Positions 24,760-37,900 of a stretch of DNA of 64,000 nt are shown here, one piece after another. The position numbers and the translations under genes are program-made. This stretch comes from Sipunculus nudus (lineage: Eukaryota; Annelida; Sipuncula; Golfingiida; Sipunculidae): contig CM049307.1 of the NCBI GenBank assembly GCA_026874595.1, forward strand, positions 50,023,178 through 50,087,177. The letters run 5' to 3'. Position 1 is the first letter of the stretch. Each line of letters starts with the position of its first letter. Under the pieces are notes generated by a model. It did not search any database. It had not been told where the DNA came from and worked only from the letters and a program-made list of their open reading frames with translations.

Positions 24760-25252
24760 CTGTAAATAGAGGGTAATAATTAGAAAGGTGGTCTTTCAGA
24801 CAGGTTCCATTGTTTAAGTGTGGTTAAATCCCACAGATGATAGTGCTTGCTAATATAAGGGAGAATATTGTCAAATCTGCACCAGAATCCTCTGCAGCCG
24901 TCTGAGCGCTTTAATTTTGTATTTTTTATTTGTTTATCAAACGAATTCAAATATTATTATGACGATATGTACAATGTGATTGTCTTATTTATTAGCTGAG
25001 AAGGTACAACATGACCAATTTTGCATCAGGGAGAGACGCAGAAATATTTATATTTCTCACTGAAATTGATATCAGTAACCATGACTCGTTCATGTAAGAA
25101 AAATATCATCAAATGGTATTCTGAAAATTTGTACAGTATGTACCATTGGCTTAAAAATTCTTTCGGGAAACGTGCTAGAAATTTTCTCAAAACAATCAAA
25201 GCACTCTCAATAGTTGTGTATTTACGAGTATGTATTTGTTTTTTTTTTTTAC

Positions 25253-25385
25253 CAAACCAGCTGGGCACAAATGGTTCCACAAGGTCGCTCCTGTACTGAA
25301 ACACAAACTGATAGGTCGTGTTGAACTGCGCGTGAGACTTGAGGGTGCTGTCAGTGCCTGTACCGAAAGCAACATCCGTTACCAA
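25253..25385 (-). CDS. Esterase (-) exon 8
   Basis: Acceptor ttgctttcag, donor gtaaaa, phase 0 to 1. It reads VTDVAFGTGTDSTLKSHA and YQFVFQYRSDLVEPFVPSWF. It matches exon c of the + strand gene. Confidence 0.87.
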
Positions 25386-26083
25386 CTGAAAGCAAATAAC
25401 GCTGGGCTTTATCATGACAAAGGAATCTTTGGTTCATTTAAATTAAACGAACAAAAAAGACCGATCATTAATTTAAATATATCATGAAACATCGAAAACG
25501 AAAAAAAATGAAATTTAAAATTTAAAACAAAAACACTGTCTAAATTACTTACATTTAAGGCAGAAAATAGTAATAGAATGTAGGTAATTAATGGGCTGTT
25601 TTTTTTAAATGGAAATAATCACCAACCGTACCTATTAGTTAAGTATTAATTTAAAATGTGTGGAATCAGTCTTCATTTTACAGCACATCAGCGTAACTTA
25701 TGGCGGTCAAGGTCATTGGTCACGTGCAAAAACAGTATCAGTTGACAGGTGCTGATTGGATAAGTCATGTTAACACTCACTATCGCCAGTTAAACATTGA
25801 TGTCTCCTGCGCTCGTGCAGGGACACGTCTGATTTGTCAGATCACTGTAGAGAGTAAAAAAAGTTGTAAATATAAACTGTAGATTTGTTTTAAATTCCCG
25901 ATTGCCACCTTAGGCCGTCAATTCAAAATGCAGCTTTCTAGGAAATTATTGCCCAGTATATCACACGTTATATAACTTATGAAAAATTATTTCTAAAAGC
26001 AAGTAGATATAGGTTGTTGGAACACGGCCTAACTTTTTATTCCGGAAGTGCGGGTGATGCCTGTCACGTGACCTTGTTCATAC

Positions 26084-26280
26084 CTTGACCAGTTCGTCCC
26101 TGTTTACAGTGCAGATGTCTTCATTGGGCCACGGAGTGTAGTGAAAAATAGTAGCGGCTGCTGCGTCCTCGGATACCCTATCAACATCGTCTCGGTCACC
26201 CAGAACGGCCAGGAATACGAGATCGATCAGGTCCCGGAACTCTGAGCTGTTAAACCCGCGCTCCATCTCTTCTTCACCAA
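26084..26280 (-). CDS. Esterase (-) exon 7
   Basis: Acceptor tttgtatcag, donor gtatga, phase 1 to 0. It reads EEEMERGFNSSEFRDLIDLV and TIFHYTPWPNEDICTVNRDE. It matches exon b of the + strand gene. Confidence 0.87.
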
Positions 26281-26572
26281 CTGATACAAAAAGATGTTGA
26301 TAGATGTCATGATATTCAAGACATAAAATCTTATCCTATGACTGCAAAAGAACGATTAATCAGAGCGAAGAAAAGAATATCGGAACATATAGTTTGATAA
26401 TAACTTATCTAGAGTAAACATTTACAGAAATCATCTGATATATATTAAGATACGCCCATGGAAAATTGCAACTACTGTCTTAACAACAGGCAGCGTAAAA
26501 AACCTAGGTTTTCGTAAGCAGTATTTTTTTCTCGTTAAAGGCGATACGAAAGAAATGTTTTTAATAGATCTA

Positions 26573-26625
26573 ACAGCGGCAGATCCAGTGGATCCTTCCC
26601 TTTGCAAAATTCTAGATCCGCCCCT
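26573..26625. mobile_element. Tiny hAT-like terminal pair (possible MITE relic)
   Basis: CAGCGGCAGATCCAGTGGAT at the left and (reverse complement) CAGGGGCGGATCTAGAATTT at the right, only 53 bp in all, with TCTAA on both sides. CAGNGGCGGATC termini are typical of hAT elements. Other such termini occur at 33894 (CAGTGGCGTC) and at 34601-34613 in reverse complement (CAGTGGCGGATCC). The classic 8-bp duplication is not seen. Confidence 0.4.
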
Positions 26626-26891
26626 GTCTAAGGAGTCTGGATTGCGAGGGGAAGATGGCTTTTAGGATTCATGCGCTATGTATTTAAATGAAAGATTAAT
26701 GAAGATGAATTCCTCCTGCATAAATTCGAAGCACATTCATTCCAGCTTAGTCGTCACCGATACTTTGCGAAAAAGATAAACACGCCAAATGTATATCCAA
26801 AGGTGTCAGCGAGACGTTGGGGTTGCGATGAAGGTTTGCAAACTGTATCTTTATTGATAAGATATTTAAACAGAAAAAAAATACTACATAC

Positions 26892-27051
26892 GGGCAAGCA
26901 GAAACGGTAAACCATCTTCACTGGTTATTCCCGCCATGACACGTACTTCCGGGTTGAAGTTGTTTTCAGCTCGTAACTTGTACGGGTGATCAGGGAGGAA
27001 ACCTCCGGGGCCGTCCACACGGGGGACGAAGCCGAGGCTGGCCTGGCCGGG
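26892..27051 (-). CDS. Esterase (-) exon 6, catalytic-acid region
   Basis: Acceptor acccgatag (weak pyrimidine tract), donor gtatgt, phase 0 to 1. It reads SLGFVPRVDGPGGFLPDHP and MAGITSEDGLPFLL. The acidic pair in SED aligns with SNE of the + strand gene, so the catalytic acid may be Asp here rather than Glu. Confidence 0.87.
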
Positions 27052-27230
27052 CTATCGGGTAAACATTATACTAGTATCAGTTAAGCATCGTTTAAATATT
27101 AAGAACTCGAGATTTTAGCTTTATATTTGTTTTCCCATGTATCCTTATCCAAGACATTTATAATATATGAAATACGTCCCTTCCCTTTTACATAGGGCTA
27201 AATTAATAATTATGTTTATCTGACACATAC

Positions 27231-27430
27231 GTATCTTTCTATTCTTGGCCTCATCAACTGGCTAGCATTTTTAGTTCGTAGGCAGTCCATTAGGGCTTGA
27301 CTTGGCGCCACAGGGCAGTCGAACTGCTGCGCCAGCTGTCGAGTGAAGTTGACATGCATTTCTCCTGGACCGTTATAAGCCCAGGGAGCCATGTCTGTCC
27401 CGCTCATCATCATGGCCTGCTGGAATAGCC
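27231..27430 (-). CDS. Esterase (-) exon 5
   Basis: Acceptor ttttcttacag, donor gtatgt, phase 1 to 0. It reads GLFQQAMMMSGTDMAPWA and later LMDCLRTKNASQLM, the region after the nucleophile helix. 'DCLR.K' is a strong family match. Confidence 0.9.
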
Positions 27431-27511
27431 CTGTAAGAAAATAAAACAGTTAAATTACTACTTACAGTTTCAAAGGTGGAGTACCCACAAAGTTGTTCTG
27501 AAAGAACTTAT

Positions 27512-27902
27512 TTAAAGGGGCCCAATCACCTATATGACCTTTATTAACTAAAGGAAATCCCTTGTAGCTTTATAAAAATAGCCTAGAAAATGTGGATATC
27601 ACCGCAGGCAGGCTTAGTTTATATCAACGTCTTTATAATATGCGGGGCCCGAAAAAATAATCAAAACAAATTCAACAAGGGCATCTGGCGACACATTTAA
27701 AAAGGCTTTTTGCAACAATTAATTAAGTGACCTTTCTACCTCCGCATATATGCAATTACCACCTTAGGTGACATGTTCATACATCCTTCAAGGAGGACTT
27801 TTATGAACAGATTCTACCTTTAGATAATAATATATACACAGAGGAAGCCAGATATCACATACATTCTTTTTTTTCAAAAGGGAGGTGAACAATCCCCTTT
27901 AA
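27512..27902. mobile_element. Complete TTAA-flanked MITE
   Basis: 391 bp, TTAAAGGGGCCCAATCACCT at the left and (reverse complement) TTAAAGGGGATTGTTCACCT at the right, giving imperfect terminal inverted repeats with TTAA at both ends. It lies in the intron between exons 4 and 5 of the - strand esterase. It is the same family as the split copy at 7485-11317, here in the opposite orientation. Confidence 0.8.
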
Positions 27903-28143
27903 TATGAAAAGACTGAAATTGTTCTCCCTTGAGGCCTGTCAAATTAAATGAGTGATCGGTCACACTGTTAAAATTACTGAGAAAATCAAAAGAGATCTTC
28001 ACGGCGTGCTTACCTTGTATTAACAGGGTATGAATATCTAAAGACATAAGACCTTAAACATTTGATTTTTGTAAATGTCATGATCAAACTCAAAGCAACA
28101 GTATGGAACAATGCTGTTTTTACCTTGATCTGCAGTACGATCA

Positions 28144-28467
<324 letters not shown>

Positions 28468-29010
28468 TTAATTTACATAAACTGTTTTTTCTTAATTTTT
28501 TATCGTTTTTTATTATATACTAAGAGTATTAAAACTTGCAGTGTTTTGCATTACCATAGCGATCATAGTGAAACCTTAGATATAAGCTGACAAATAAAAT
28601 ATTTTTAATCAATACCAACTCGCGGATTTTAGAGTATCCACAAAATATTAGAAAAAAGGAATATAACTACCACATATTTTGATACTGGTGACATTTTACA
28701 CATCAGTCAGTTAGGAGTCTTAATTTAATCAGTAATAATGCACTAAATATTTTCGAATTCCCGTTTATTTCTCAAAGGAGAGACATGGCTGATTAATGTA
28801 GTTCTCCTTCATTTAGGGGTACAGTATAATGTATTCTCTGAAAAATATATTTCTACATTTGACATTTGAACTTTTTTAATATGGCTATGCAGGGTAAGGG
28901 CGACCTGTCCAATCTTCCATTTTATTGATTAAGACGTGCCCTAAAATTAATTTTTTCCTGCTTTTTTTTATTGAATGCACAATAGCTGGAATTAAATGTT
29001 AAGACCTTAC

Positions 29011-29158
29011 CGATCGGCCCGAGCCTGCTATTGGCTGAAATCATGATGACGTCACGAACAGCGTAGAAGTGTCCTTGATACTGAATGTTCGCTGAACTCC
29101 GGTAAACTCCCCCGTGAAAGAACACCATTACAGGATAGGGGCCTGGTGTCGACGAACC
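29011..29158 (-). CDS. Esterase (-) exon 3, oxyanion hole
   Basis: Acceptor tcttaatcag, donor gtaagg, phase 0 to 1. It reads GPYPVMVFFHGGVYRSS, where HGG is the oxyanion-hole loop, then VIMISANSRLGPI. Confidence 0.9.
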
Positions 29159-29765
29159 CTGATTAAGAAAGGTACCCATGGAAATAACGAACAGATCATA
29201 TAAAGACGAGGAATGGTTATTATAATTGTATCTTATGTAATCGAATGAGTGAGCATTACAAAGAGATCAACCTCCTGGTTTGTAGCTGACGTATGTCAAC
29301 GTAACTAGTAGAGGGCGCCACAGTTTACATTTGGGTTTATTCTAATTTAGCATCACGCGTTGCTTGCAATGCAGTGTGAGAATTAAACATCACAACGTGT
29401 TTTCACAATTTAAATATCAGAAACCTCTAAAAATATTGAGAAACATCACCCCTTCCATAATACATAATTGGCTCATCAAGTTGAAAAAAATAAGACAATA
29501 ATACAAAAAATTAAATGCATAATGTCTTTAAGTTAACTGTAGTTCGAGTGAGTGAGACAAGGGACAGGTCTGAATTTTAAAACATGGGCATGGGCAGGGC
29601 TGCAGTTGTCAGGCTTTGAATACAAGCTAGAAAATATATAGAAATAATAACATGCAGAACTGGGCATGCAATATATAGACACATGCATACTCAAAATACC
29701 GATGTACTTTAGAAATTATTATTTAAATGAGAAATGGATTAATCAATAATGATGGTGAGACGTAC

Positions 29766-29921
29766 GTAAGGTGTGTATATGTTGAGATGAAGGCAGTCTT
29801 CATCGAAGTCATCCCAGAGTGGATGGGTGACCCGGATGTTACCTGTAATACCTTGGTAACACGCGCTCCGCACACGATCAGCTACGAACGGCCGGTCCCA
29901 CGGCTCGGGCTCCTCAGGCGG
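29766..29921 (-). CDS. Esterase (-) exon 2, EDCL signature
   Basis: Acceptor tgtttag, donor gtacgt, phase 0 to 0, 52 codons. It reads PPEEPEPWDRPF and later DDFDEDCLHLNIYTPY, which contains the carboxylesterase type-B signature 2 with the disulphide Cys. Confidence 0.9.
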
Positions 29922-32900
29922 CTAAACAGACAAATTGATGGGTCAGGTTAAAATATTATTGTCATTTCTGTCGTCAAACAAATTTCCATAAATTATTGGA
30001 TACAGTTTAGGTATGTTAAGGTAATATATTGCATCTGAGATGTTTGTTTTATATTTAACAATTAGATGGCAATAGCTTTGACTGGTAAGATCTATGCTTT
30101 GCTTTGCAAGGCCAAGTCATGCCAAAACAGGAATGGAACAAGGAGTTATATCATTTTTTTTTTTTGGGGGGGGGGGGCAAAACGAAAGGAATAGTGATCA
30201 CTGATCAGGATTAAGATAAGTATATGCTACGCTTTAAAAAAGTAAAGAATGGAAAGACGGCGTCCGGACTGTACTGTAGACACAGCCAAAACCGGGCCCA
30301 GTTAGCTCTCTCTCGCAGCAACGTTAAAAAGCATAGTTGAGAAGGTTGGAGGTTTATAATGACCAATTTCTAGGAGAAATCTGAGACGATTAAGGTGAGA
30401 CAATATCGATACGATATTCTTTGCAGATGCCACCCCATCCAAGTGAAAAGGTACCCAAGAGACCCGATCAAGCGTAGCCCAAGACCCCCGAACCGGAGTC
30501 AAGACGAGAACTCAGACGGGCCAGCAGAACAGCACCACCCACTCCGTGACGAACGCCTAAACACCCATACCACGAGCATACTGACAGTAGCGCTTTTCTT
30601 GAACTCATACAACGAACTCCTGAGAACGATCCTAGTTTTCTTCATTAGCCAATCAGTATATATACGTAAAGGGGAAAATATATATTTATATTATCAACGG
30701 GGAGCTTTTTTTTCGATTCATGAAAATTATTTCTGTAGGAAAGTAATTCCTTGTCATTCAATAGAAATAATTACCACCAGTATAAGGTTATAAAGGATTC
30801 TTGAACTGAATACACTTGGCGCTGAAACCTGATTGTGGCGTTATTCTCTCGAGGGAATATTAAAATTAGAGACTTCGATCGTGTGTAGATATCAGATGTG
30901 CGTCGTGAGACCCAAGTTCCACATAATAGCCTTTGAATCTCCATTTATAGTTGGCCAGCCAAACTCTGAAAAGTCTTCTAAAGTAATTTTTACGGCATCG
31001 TGTGTTAATAGCAGGCATCCATGTGGGATCTGACCAGTGATAGGAGGTAAAAAGGATGTGGGTGGATGCCATCGCGAAATTTGAATCTGAAGGTAATTTT
31101 GAAGGTCATCAAGGTCACAAGGTTTAAAATTTAAATTTTTTTCTTGTTTGGTGTAAGATAGGCCAATTTTTTTTATTAAAATGTCTATAATATCAACTTG
31201 TTTTGTTGATTGCAAATGAAAATTTAGTATTGCAAACTGATAAACTTGTAATGAATAAATAAATGTGGATAATTAATAACATAGGACTGTGGTTTTACTG
31301 AATTTGTAACCGTGTGTTTGCACTGTAAAACATATAGTCTGATCGTCCTGTCCGTTGGTTTTTGTGTTTGTCTCTCACCCTAGAGACATCTGAATGCATA
31401 GACTTAAAACCTAGTCATTCTATCATGCATAGACCAATACGACTCTGGCCACCAGGGGACGTTGGCGACTATGACACGGCAACGTTTTCGATGCGTTATA
31501 GATACCAGTTTGTTCTGTGTGTTAACATGTATTGACAATTTGACAGCAGTTTCTTAAGCAATATTAAGTTGTTTACTCTTTCCATAGCAGTTATATAAAC
31601 TTATTGTTTATTTCTTTTGTCACAAAGCAGATAATTTTATTTATTAAAGTGATAACTGGTGTATAGGCCTAATCATTTTTATATTGTTTTTTTTTTCCAA
31701 AAAGTTTTATTTATATTCAGAGCCTGAGAGAGAACCCTATAAGCACTAGCATGTACATGCTACTATGACGACTATAGTGTTAAGAATATAATAATAATAA
31801 CATATCATGACATAATATGTATCAATAATAAGATTTGTTATTGAATATCTATGACTGAATATCTATTGTTCAACAGTATAGTGCAACATTTGTATGGGAA
31901 ATGTAAACTTGAAGTACACCGGAATGTGTATTGAGATGTTTAAAGGGACATGTTATATATGGTGTTCTGCTTTGAAGTTCAACAAAATAAATGCTTTGTT
32001 ACCATTCCTACTTTGTTCCGTTTGACTTTGAAAATGGCATTGAGAAAGTTACTTGGACTCTTCGCTAAGCTTTTATTACCACAACAGTGGTATATAAAAT
32101 AAAGAGCATTCTTAAAAGCAATATACAGGAAATAAAGGCTTTATAGATACCAACACGAATATCCTGGTCTACAGGATAAAATATCAATAAGTTGAAGCAC
32201 ATTTGACCATGTACCTGCTTTGGGGCACATTTCCGCGGTGTGTATCTCAACTGAAGTCATTACTAAAAGGTAACCCAAGTAATTTTACAGATTTATCATA
32301 TATTATTTCGATGTGCTGGCGTCGAACTACATAATTACATTTCTGGCCACCCATTACAAACGTCGGAAATTAGTGTGGATCAGCTTATCAATTCTACAAG
32401 TACAGCTCTATATCATTTCACAGTGGTAGACAATTCTGACAAAGTATGTATCTTTATCACGTACAGTTTCATCAGTATGTTAATAAAGGCCAGAACAAAC
32501 TGACATCAAGCGTCAATTCTGGTAAAATTCGCTTCACCTCATTTAACTATATATCTTGAGCAATCTGAAGATCTGACAGGCACACCCTCAAAGATGCCTG
32601 CTAACGATAAGCTTAGGTAAGGTTACAAATGTTGGTGGTTCCCTCTACCACAAATTCTGTAAAAAAAGATTTTATCAGTTAATAAATGTATAATATATAT
32701 TAAACAGGCAGGTTAGGGGGTCCCCTGTACCCCACACTAAATTTATAGGACCACCTTTTAACATTCCTGAAGTGTTTATCTGCCAAAACAAACAACAGTG
32801 GTGGTTTCTAATAACAATCCATGGATAATAGATCCGTTATACCTATAGTTATTTAAACATCTTCTTTCAGGAAATAAATAATAAGAAAAATAACACTGTA

Positions 32901-33342
32901 ACCTTAAAAGAGCATCTATTAAAATCATGTACATGTATTAAACTATTAAAAGATAACTAAAGAGCCTGCTTTTATCATATATAATGTGTGTACTGGCTCC
33001 CATCTCGGATTTAACAGGGCACTTATTATTTTTCAAATTATTCTTTCGTCCAATGACAGTGTAGGAAACTCTGAAAAATCGGTTTCCTTGAGTTCCGGAT
33101 GTAGGCCTGGTGATATATATTGTGTCTTCTGCAATGCCCTTAAAGTAAAAAAAAATAACTTTGGCTGACCCATTATCCATTATTACGTATCTTTGATCAC
33201 CAGACGAATATTTACACAGAAAAGTGTAAATTCCAAAGAAACATGAAAATTTATGCAAAGTTTAATGTTTATTTTAGTTTCAAATAAACTTTAATGGCAT
33301 CCATTGTTATAATAATTTGTACAGATGAGACAAACAACTTAC
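29922..33342. other. Intron 1 of the - strand esterase
   Basis: 3.4 kb without a recognised element. Contains a T/G homopolymer at about 30150-30178. Open frames at 30892-31215 (-, 107 codons, beginning MQSTKQVDIIDILIKKIGLS) and 32938-33258 (-, 106 codons) are the only notable ones, and I recognise neither. The first has balanced composition and may be a relic of a mobile-element protein. Confidence 0.5.
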
Positions 33343-33531
33343 AGCAAACCGTAGCTGGCCTTTTGGTGCTTTCGCATATCTTAAACCAAGAAATGACAAA
33401 ACCTGACGATTATCTGGCGGTTCAAGAGAGACCACGTGACCTTCAACTTGCCCATATTTGGTATTTACTATTGTATCCTGTCCGTTTGCTATTTTCAGCA
33501 GACAAAACAGTACAGCAGAAAACGCCAACAT
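33343..33531 (-). CDS. Esterase (-) exon 1, signal peptide
   Basis: ATG at 33531 opens MLAFSAVLFCLLKIANG, a good secretory signal peptide, followed by the first beta strands (TKYGQVEGHVVS) and FLGLRYAKAPKGQLRFA, a classic type-B esterase N-terminus. The donor is gtaagt in phase 0. The same frame is open upstream to an ATG at 33588. Confidence 0.87.
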
Positions 33532-33774
33532 GATCGCGCTGGTCAGTTCCTTGGTGCGACAGGGATAAGCTAATGTTGCTGGACACACCTGTTGTGATAA
33601 GATTATTTCAACCTTGGGTCAGGGTCACCGAGATATACTGGCCTTTTGAGTGTCTCAATTTATCACGTTCACGTATATTATCTTAAAAGGCATCTCGTCT
33701 CTTTTCTTTCCCCGTGAGGTTAAGGCTCGAGGCGCTGTTCGGTAATTCATGATTCTTAATTTTAACATTTTACC

Positions 33775-33893
33775 TGCGTCGGTGGTCCAGGAGAAAAACA
33801 CAGGACTCAAACCTGGCAGGTCATGAGTTCAAATCTAAGCCGAAGAGCGGTGAGATTTTTCACGGTTGGTCCCATCCAGGTAGAGCGATCTAC
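33775..33893 (+). mobile_element. tRNA-derived SINE-like unit
   Basis: GTGGTCCAGGAG (A-box-like) and GAGTTCAAATCTAAGCCGA (B-box-like), followed by GCGGTGAGATTTTTCACGGT and CCATCCAGGTAGAGCG. This is the layout of tRNA-headed SINEs in marine invertebrates. It does not fold as a clean tRNA here. A weaker relative lies at about 34160-34275 (GAGTTCCGAATACCGG, GATTTTCACGGTCGACCCCA). Confidence 0.6.
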
Positions 33894-33937
33894 ACAGTGG
33901 CGTCAATTTTTCTTCCAGGGTGGGGGGGATGACTTTG

Positions 33938-33939
<2 letters not shown>

Positions 33940-34012
<73 letters not shown>

Positions 34013-34026
34013 TAGTGTGTGTGTGT
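33940..34026. repeat. (TA)n plus (TG)n compound microsatellite
   Basis: About 28 TA units followed by interrupted TG repeats. Just after the SINE-like unit and upstream (5') of the - strand esterase. Confidence 0.95.
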
Positions 34027-35014
34027 TTTGGCGAACATGACATTCCACGTTTATAACTTGCTAAATATCATCTTTCATATGTATGAGCGGGGTAAAATAA
34101 TTGATATGATATGTTGAAGCCTTAGAACTTTGCATGCATTTTACTGGTTTCTGAGGTATATAGACAGCGCACAAGAATCTGGCAGCAGAGCACAGATCGT
34201 GAGTTCCGAATACCGGTATCGGCAGAGAGCCATTGGATTTTCACGGTCGACCCCACACCAGTCCTAGCGCTCAACCGGCTCACAAGAAGGCCATGCTTTA
34301 CTTACAGAAAAATGAGATGTAGGGTTCTCTTCAGTTTTATGACCGAGTAGAGTATAACAACGAAATGACTCTCGCTCTCATTACAGAAATATTCAGATGC
34401 TGTCTTAACAGAGTTAATCACACAGCTGTTCATTAATATCCTCAACTTATGAAAAAGGAAAGTAATAAACTGAATAATGTAATAAATTTATTGCTAACAA
34501 ATAAAAAAGAAATATGCAAAATGAAATTAATCACGAATAAACGGAAAAAAATAAGTAGGTAACATAAGAGGTGTAACAGCAGCCCCCCCCCCCCTCCCCG
34601 GATCCGCCACTGCTTCAGGCTGAATGGGAAGGATTTGCCCCACAGCCGTGTTCTTTGGTGTTATGACCCAGCAAAAGGGAAGCATACCCATACCCCGCAG
34701 ATGTCGTAGACACCGGACCTAGGTGACACCAGGATACAATATTACATGATAAAAAGCGAGTGCTACCGGCCTGTCACATCTGGAGATGTACATAAAGAAT
34801 TTGATAAGACGGAATAAACGTGGAGGCGGTTATCTCCACCGTTTTTTTAATATAACATATTGCATGTCGGACAAGGAAGAAAAAATACCGTGTGCTGCAT
34901 CACGCCATGCTGTATAACGAGGTATCAGATAAAATTCCAAGTTGAACAAGGGAGAAATGATCTGAACCAATAAAGTTCTAGATCAAGGCGTGTTATAGGT
35001 TTTCCTAGATTAAA

Positions 35015-37900
35015 CTACCTGGTTTTCTGTAAAAATATATATATAATTGGGTAAACAAGTTCATATGTTAAGGTTACCGAGTACATGGTAAAATAAACAA
35101 TTACTAGTAACCTTAATAAATTATCATTTTTATAAATTATTACAAGAAAGAGGGACTTATGTATGCCAGCACATGACCTACACGCCAGGTCTTCATTACA
35201 CAAAGTGGACTCACAAGATATCTTGAGTCCATCGGCATCTCCATGTTTGGATCCAGGGCGGTGCCGAATGGTAAAATCATGCGTATCTAGCAAGACAATC
35301 CACCTAGCTATCGTGCTCTCTGGTTCCTTAAAGTTCAGTAGCCATTGTACAGAAGGATGGTCCGTCCTGATCAGAAATGGTAGTCCCCATAAGTGCATAC
35401 GAAAGTGCTTGACGAAGGTCACCACTGCTAAGAACTCCCGTTTTGTAGTGCAGTATTTCCTCTGGGCCAAGCTAAGGCCTTTGCTCGCTAAGGCCTGTGC
35501 TTGATGAAGGTCACCACTGCCAGGAACTCCCGTTTTGTAGTGCAGTATTTTCTTCTGGGCCGAGCTAAGGCCTTTGCTCGCATAAGCCACGACTCGCTCT
35601 TGCACATCTTGAATCTGTGAGAGGCAACTCCACTGGCATCCGTGTCTAGGAATAGTAGACCTTCAGGGTGAGGTTATGCAAACACAGAAGCGTAATCAGC
35701 ATTTGCTTAAACTGCCGGAAGGCTTCCTTGCAGTCATCCTACCACTTAACCCTGGTGTTTTTCTTGGTCGACAAAGTTAGCGGTGCGGCGATGTGTGAGC
35801 ATTCTGGTATTAATCTCCTGTAATACGAGGCGAAGCCAATGAAGCTTCTCACCTCGGACAGACATTACAGTCTTCCATTCCTGTACACACTGGATCTTGT
35901 CTGGTTTACATTGGACTCCTTCCCCAGACATCACATGTCCCAATAACTTTACGCTCGGCTGGAACAACAAACATTTCTTGGGTTTCAGCCTCTACTTAGC
36001 TGACCTCATTCGGTTGAATACCATCTTTAAGTTTGTCAGAGCCTGGTCAAAGTCTGCACCGAACAAAATTGTGTCGTCCGGGTTTACGAGACATCTCTCC
36101 CAATGCAGTCGTCGGGGTCCAAATTCCATTAGCCGGAAAAGGTCGTTGGGGTGTTGTTCAGTCCGAATGGCATGACTCGCCACTGGAAGTGTCCCTTCCT
36201 GGTCAGAAATGCCGTCTTCGACCGGTCCATTTCTGCTACGACGACCTGCCAGTATCCACTAGCAAGATCGAGTGCAATGAACTACTGTGTGCCCGACAGT
36301 GTATCAATAGTTTTATCCACTCATGGCAGCGGATAAGCATCTTTACGGGTTACCTCGTTAAAACGCCGCCTAGAATCCACACAAAATCTAGTGGATCCAT
36401 CACGCTTCGTCACCAATACTATAGGTCTAGCCCAAGGACTGTCACTTGGCTCGATAAAGCCTTTATCGAGCATCTTGTTGATTTCTTGGGTAGCTAGTTC
36501 CTGTCGAGCTAACGGAAACCTTCGTGGGTGTTGTTTCACCGTAGGGCAACACTCTGTATCGATATTGTGTTCTGCTGAATCAGTGAGTCCCAAGCCTCCT
36601 TCTGGTGATGCGAAAACATCCCTGTATACAGCTACCAGTCTCCGTACTTGTTTTATCTGTTCAGGACTCAACTTATTTTACATCTTCTCCTACATAGGCC
36701 CCAAAAGTTCAGGTACTTCAGTGGGGGAGCTCCACACCACTGACTCAGCCGCGTCAGGGACTCAATTAACGTTTTCCTCCAATCCTATCGTGAATCCAGT
36801 GGGCAGGTATTTAGTCTCTTCACCTAAGTTCATTAAAGTAACTGGAACGGTCGACTTGTTGGTATTGACTGAAGTTGTTCCCATAAAAAGTCCCGTCTCC
36901 TGAACCAATGATGTTAGAGGTTGTACCAAACCCACCTCAGGTTGACCACTTCAAACCTTAAGCCTATCCAACAAGGCAGGTGTTCTAACCTCATGTCTAG
37001 GCGGCCCCTTTATGGATCCCTAACTCCATGTTAATCAGGCAACCAACAATACGCATAAATCATTTCCAAGAAGTCCTTTTAAAGAACCTAACTTTTTGAT
37101 AACAAAAGTGTGGTTCCATACTTGGTTACCAAACCGAAACTTCAATTCGATGTCTCCTCTGATGTCCCCGGTTCTCCAGAGGCAGTAGTGATGTCACAAC
37201 CGGAATTTCTCAGCCTATGCCTGATGTAATTTGGAAGCTTCAGGAAGAAAAAGTAGTCAAGTAAGTACATATCCGAACCACTATCAACCAGGACACCCTC
37301 TGAGGTCCTCGTATCTCTTTATCTCAATATCGCCTTACCGTCTACAAATAGTGCCCTTGCAATCAAATCATAGGGGCTCGTTGCAAAAACCTGGGTGTGC
37401 CCTCTGGGTGAAACGAGAGACCTCACTTCCGAAATCCATTAGGGTTTCCTTAATGCGCCCTCTTCCGCTCGCGGAAAATCGCCCGAAAGCCGCTCTCTCT
37501 ACACGGCGAACCGAACCTTTTAGCCAAGGCATCCTTCAGGGCCACGTAATTTTGTCGTTCCTCGGCATTTACATTGCTGAAGTATCATCTTGGCTTTTTC
37601 CCTTTGACACGTAATAAGCTGCAGGGCTTTCTAGGCTTCTGCCCAGGAATTCTGCTCTGCGATGATTTCGAAGTGAATCTCGAAATCTGCCCATTCTACC
37701 TGATCGCCATCAAACCTATCAGGTTCGTTTTGTTTCTTGCTGGCAATCTCCCACATGCTGAACCTGACGATAGCGGCCTCATTTATATTGGTGGCATGGA
37801 GCTCTCATGCATCATTCTTGCTTCAGGTGTTGGTGCCTGCTTAGACGGTCCTGCTGCTTCAGGGAACGGGTCATGTCTAGCCGATATAGCACGTCCATAA
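35015..37900 (-). mobile_element. Decayed Ty3/gypsy LTR retrotransposon (gag-pol part)
   Basis: On the - strand: a gag-like stretch at about 37760-37570 (RFDGDQVEWADFEIHFEIIA, with a TAG inside), a protease with LVDSGSDMYLL near 37290, RT with QHPRRFPLARQELATQEI and DGSTRFCVDSRR (36671-36321), the RT catalytic YxDD replaced by NPDD near 36075, LGHVMSGEGVQCKPDKI near 35930, and RNase H with YASKGLSSAQK and ARWIVLLDTHDFTIRHRPGS (35590-35200). A 92-bp duplication disrupts RNase H. No integrase and no convincing LTRs are seen, so it is a truncated fossil. Confidence 0.85.
35407..35590. repeat. 92-bp tandem duplication inside gypsy RNase H
   Basis: The segment beginning GCTTGACGAAGGTCACCACT at 35407 recurs at 35499 as GCTTGATGAAGGTCACCACT and continues through AGCTAAGGCCTTTGCTCGC. 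Since 92 is not a multiple of three, it shifts the frame of the RNase H domain. Confidence 0.85.

Noticed and set aside
30302-30793. Overlapping ORFs of 66 and 132 codons
   Set aside because: The blocks of basic and Pro residues do not resemble a known protein, and the two strands are open equally; treated as intronic noise.
33775-33893. Possible tRNA gene
   Set aside because: A- and B-box-like sequences are present but the cloverleaf stems do not pair, and the downstream part matches a SINE body layout.
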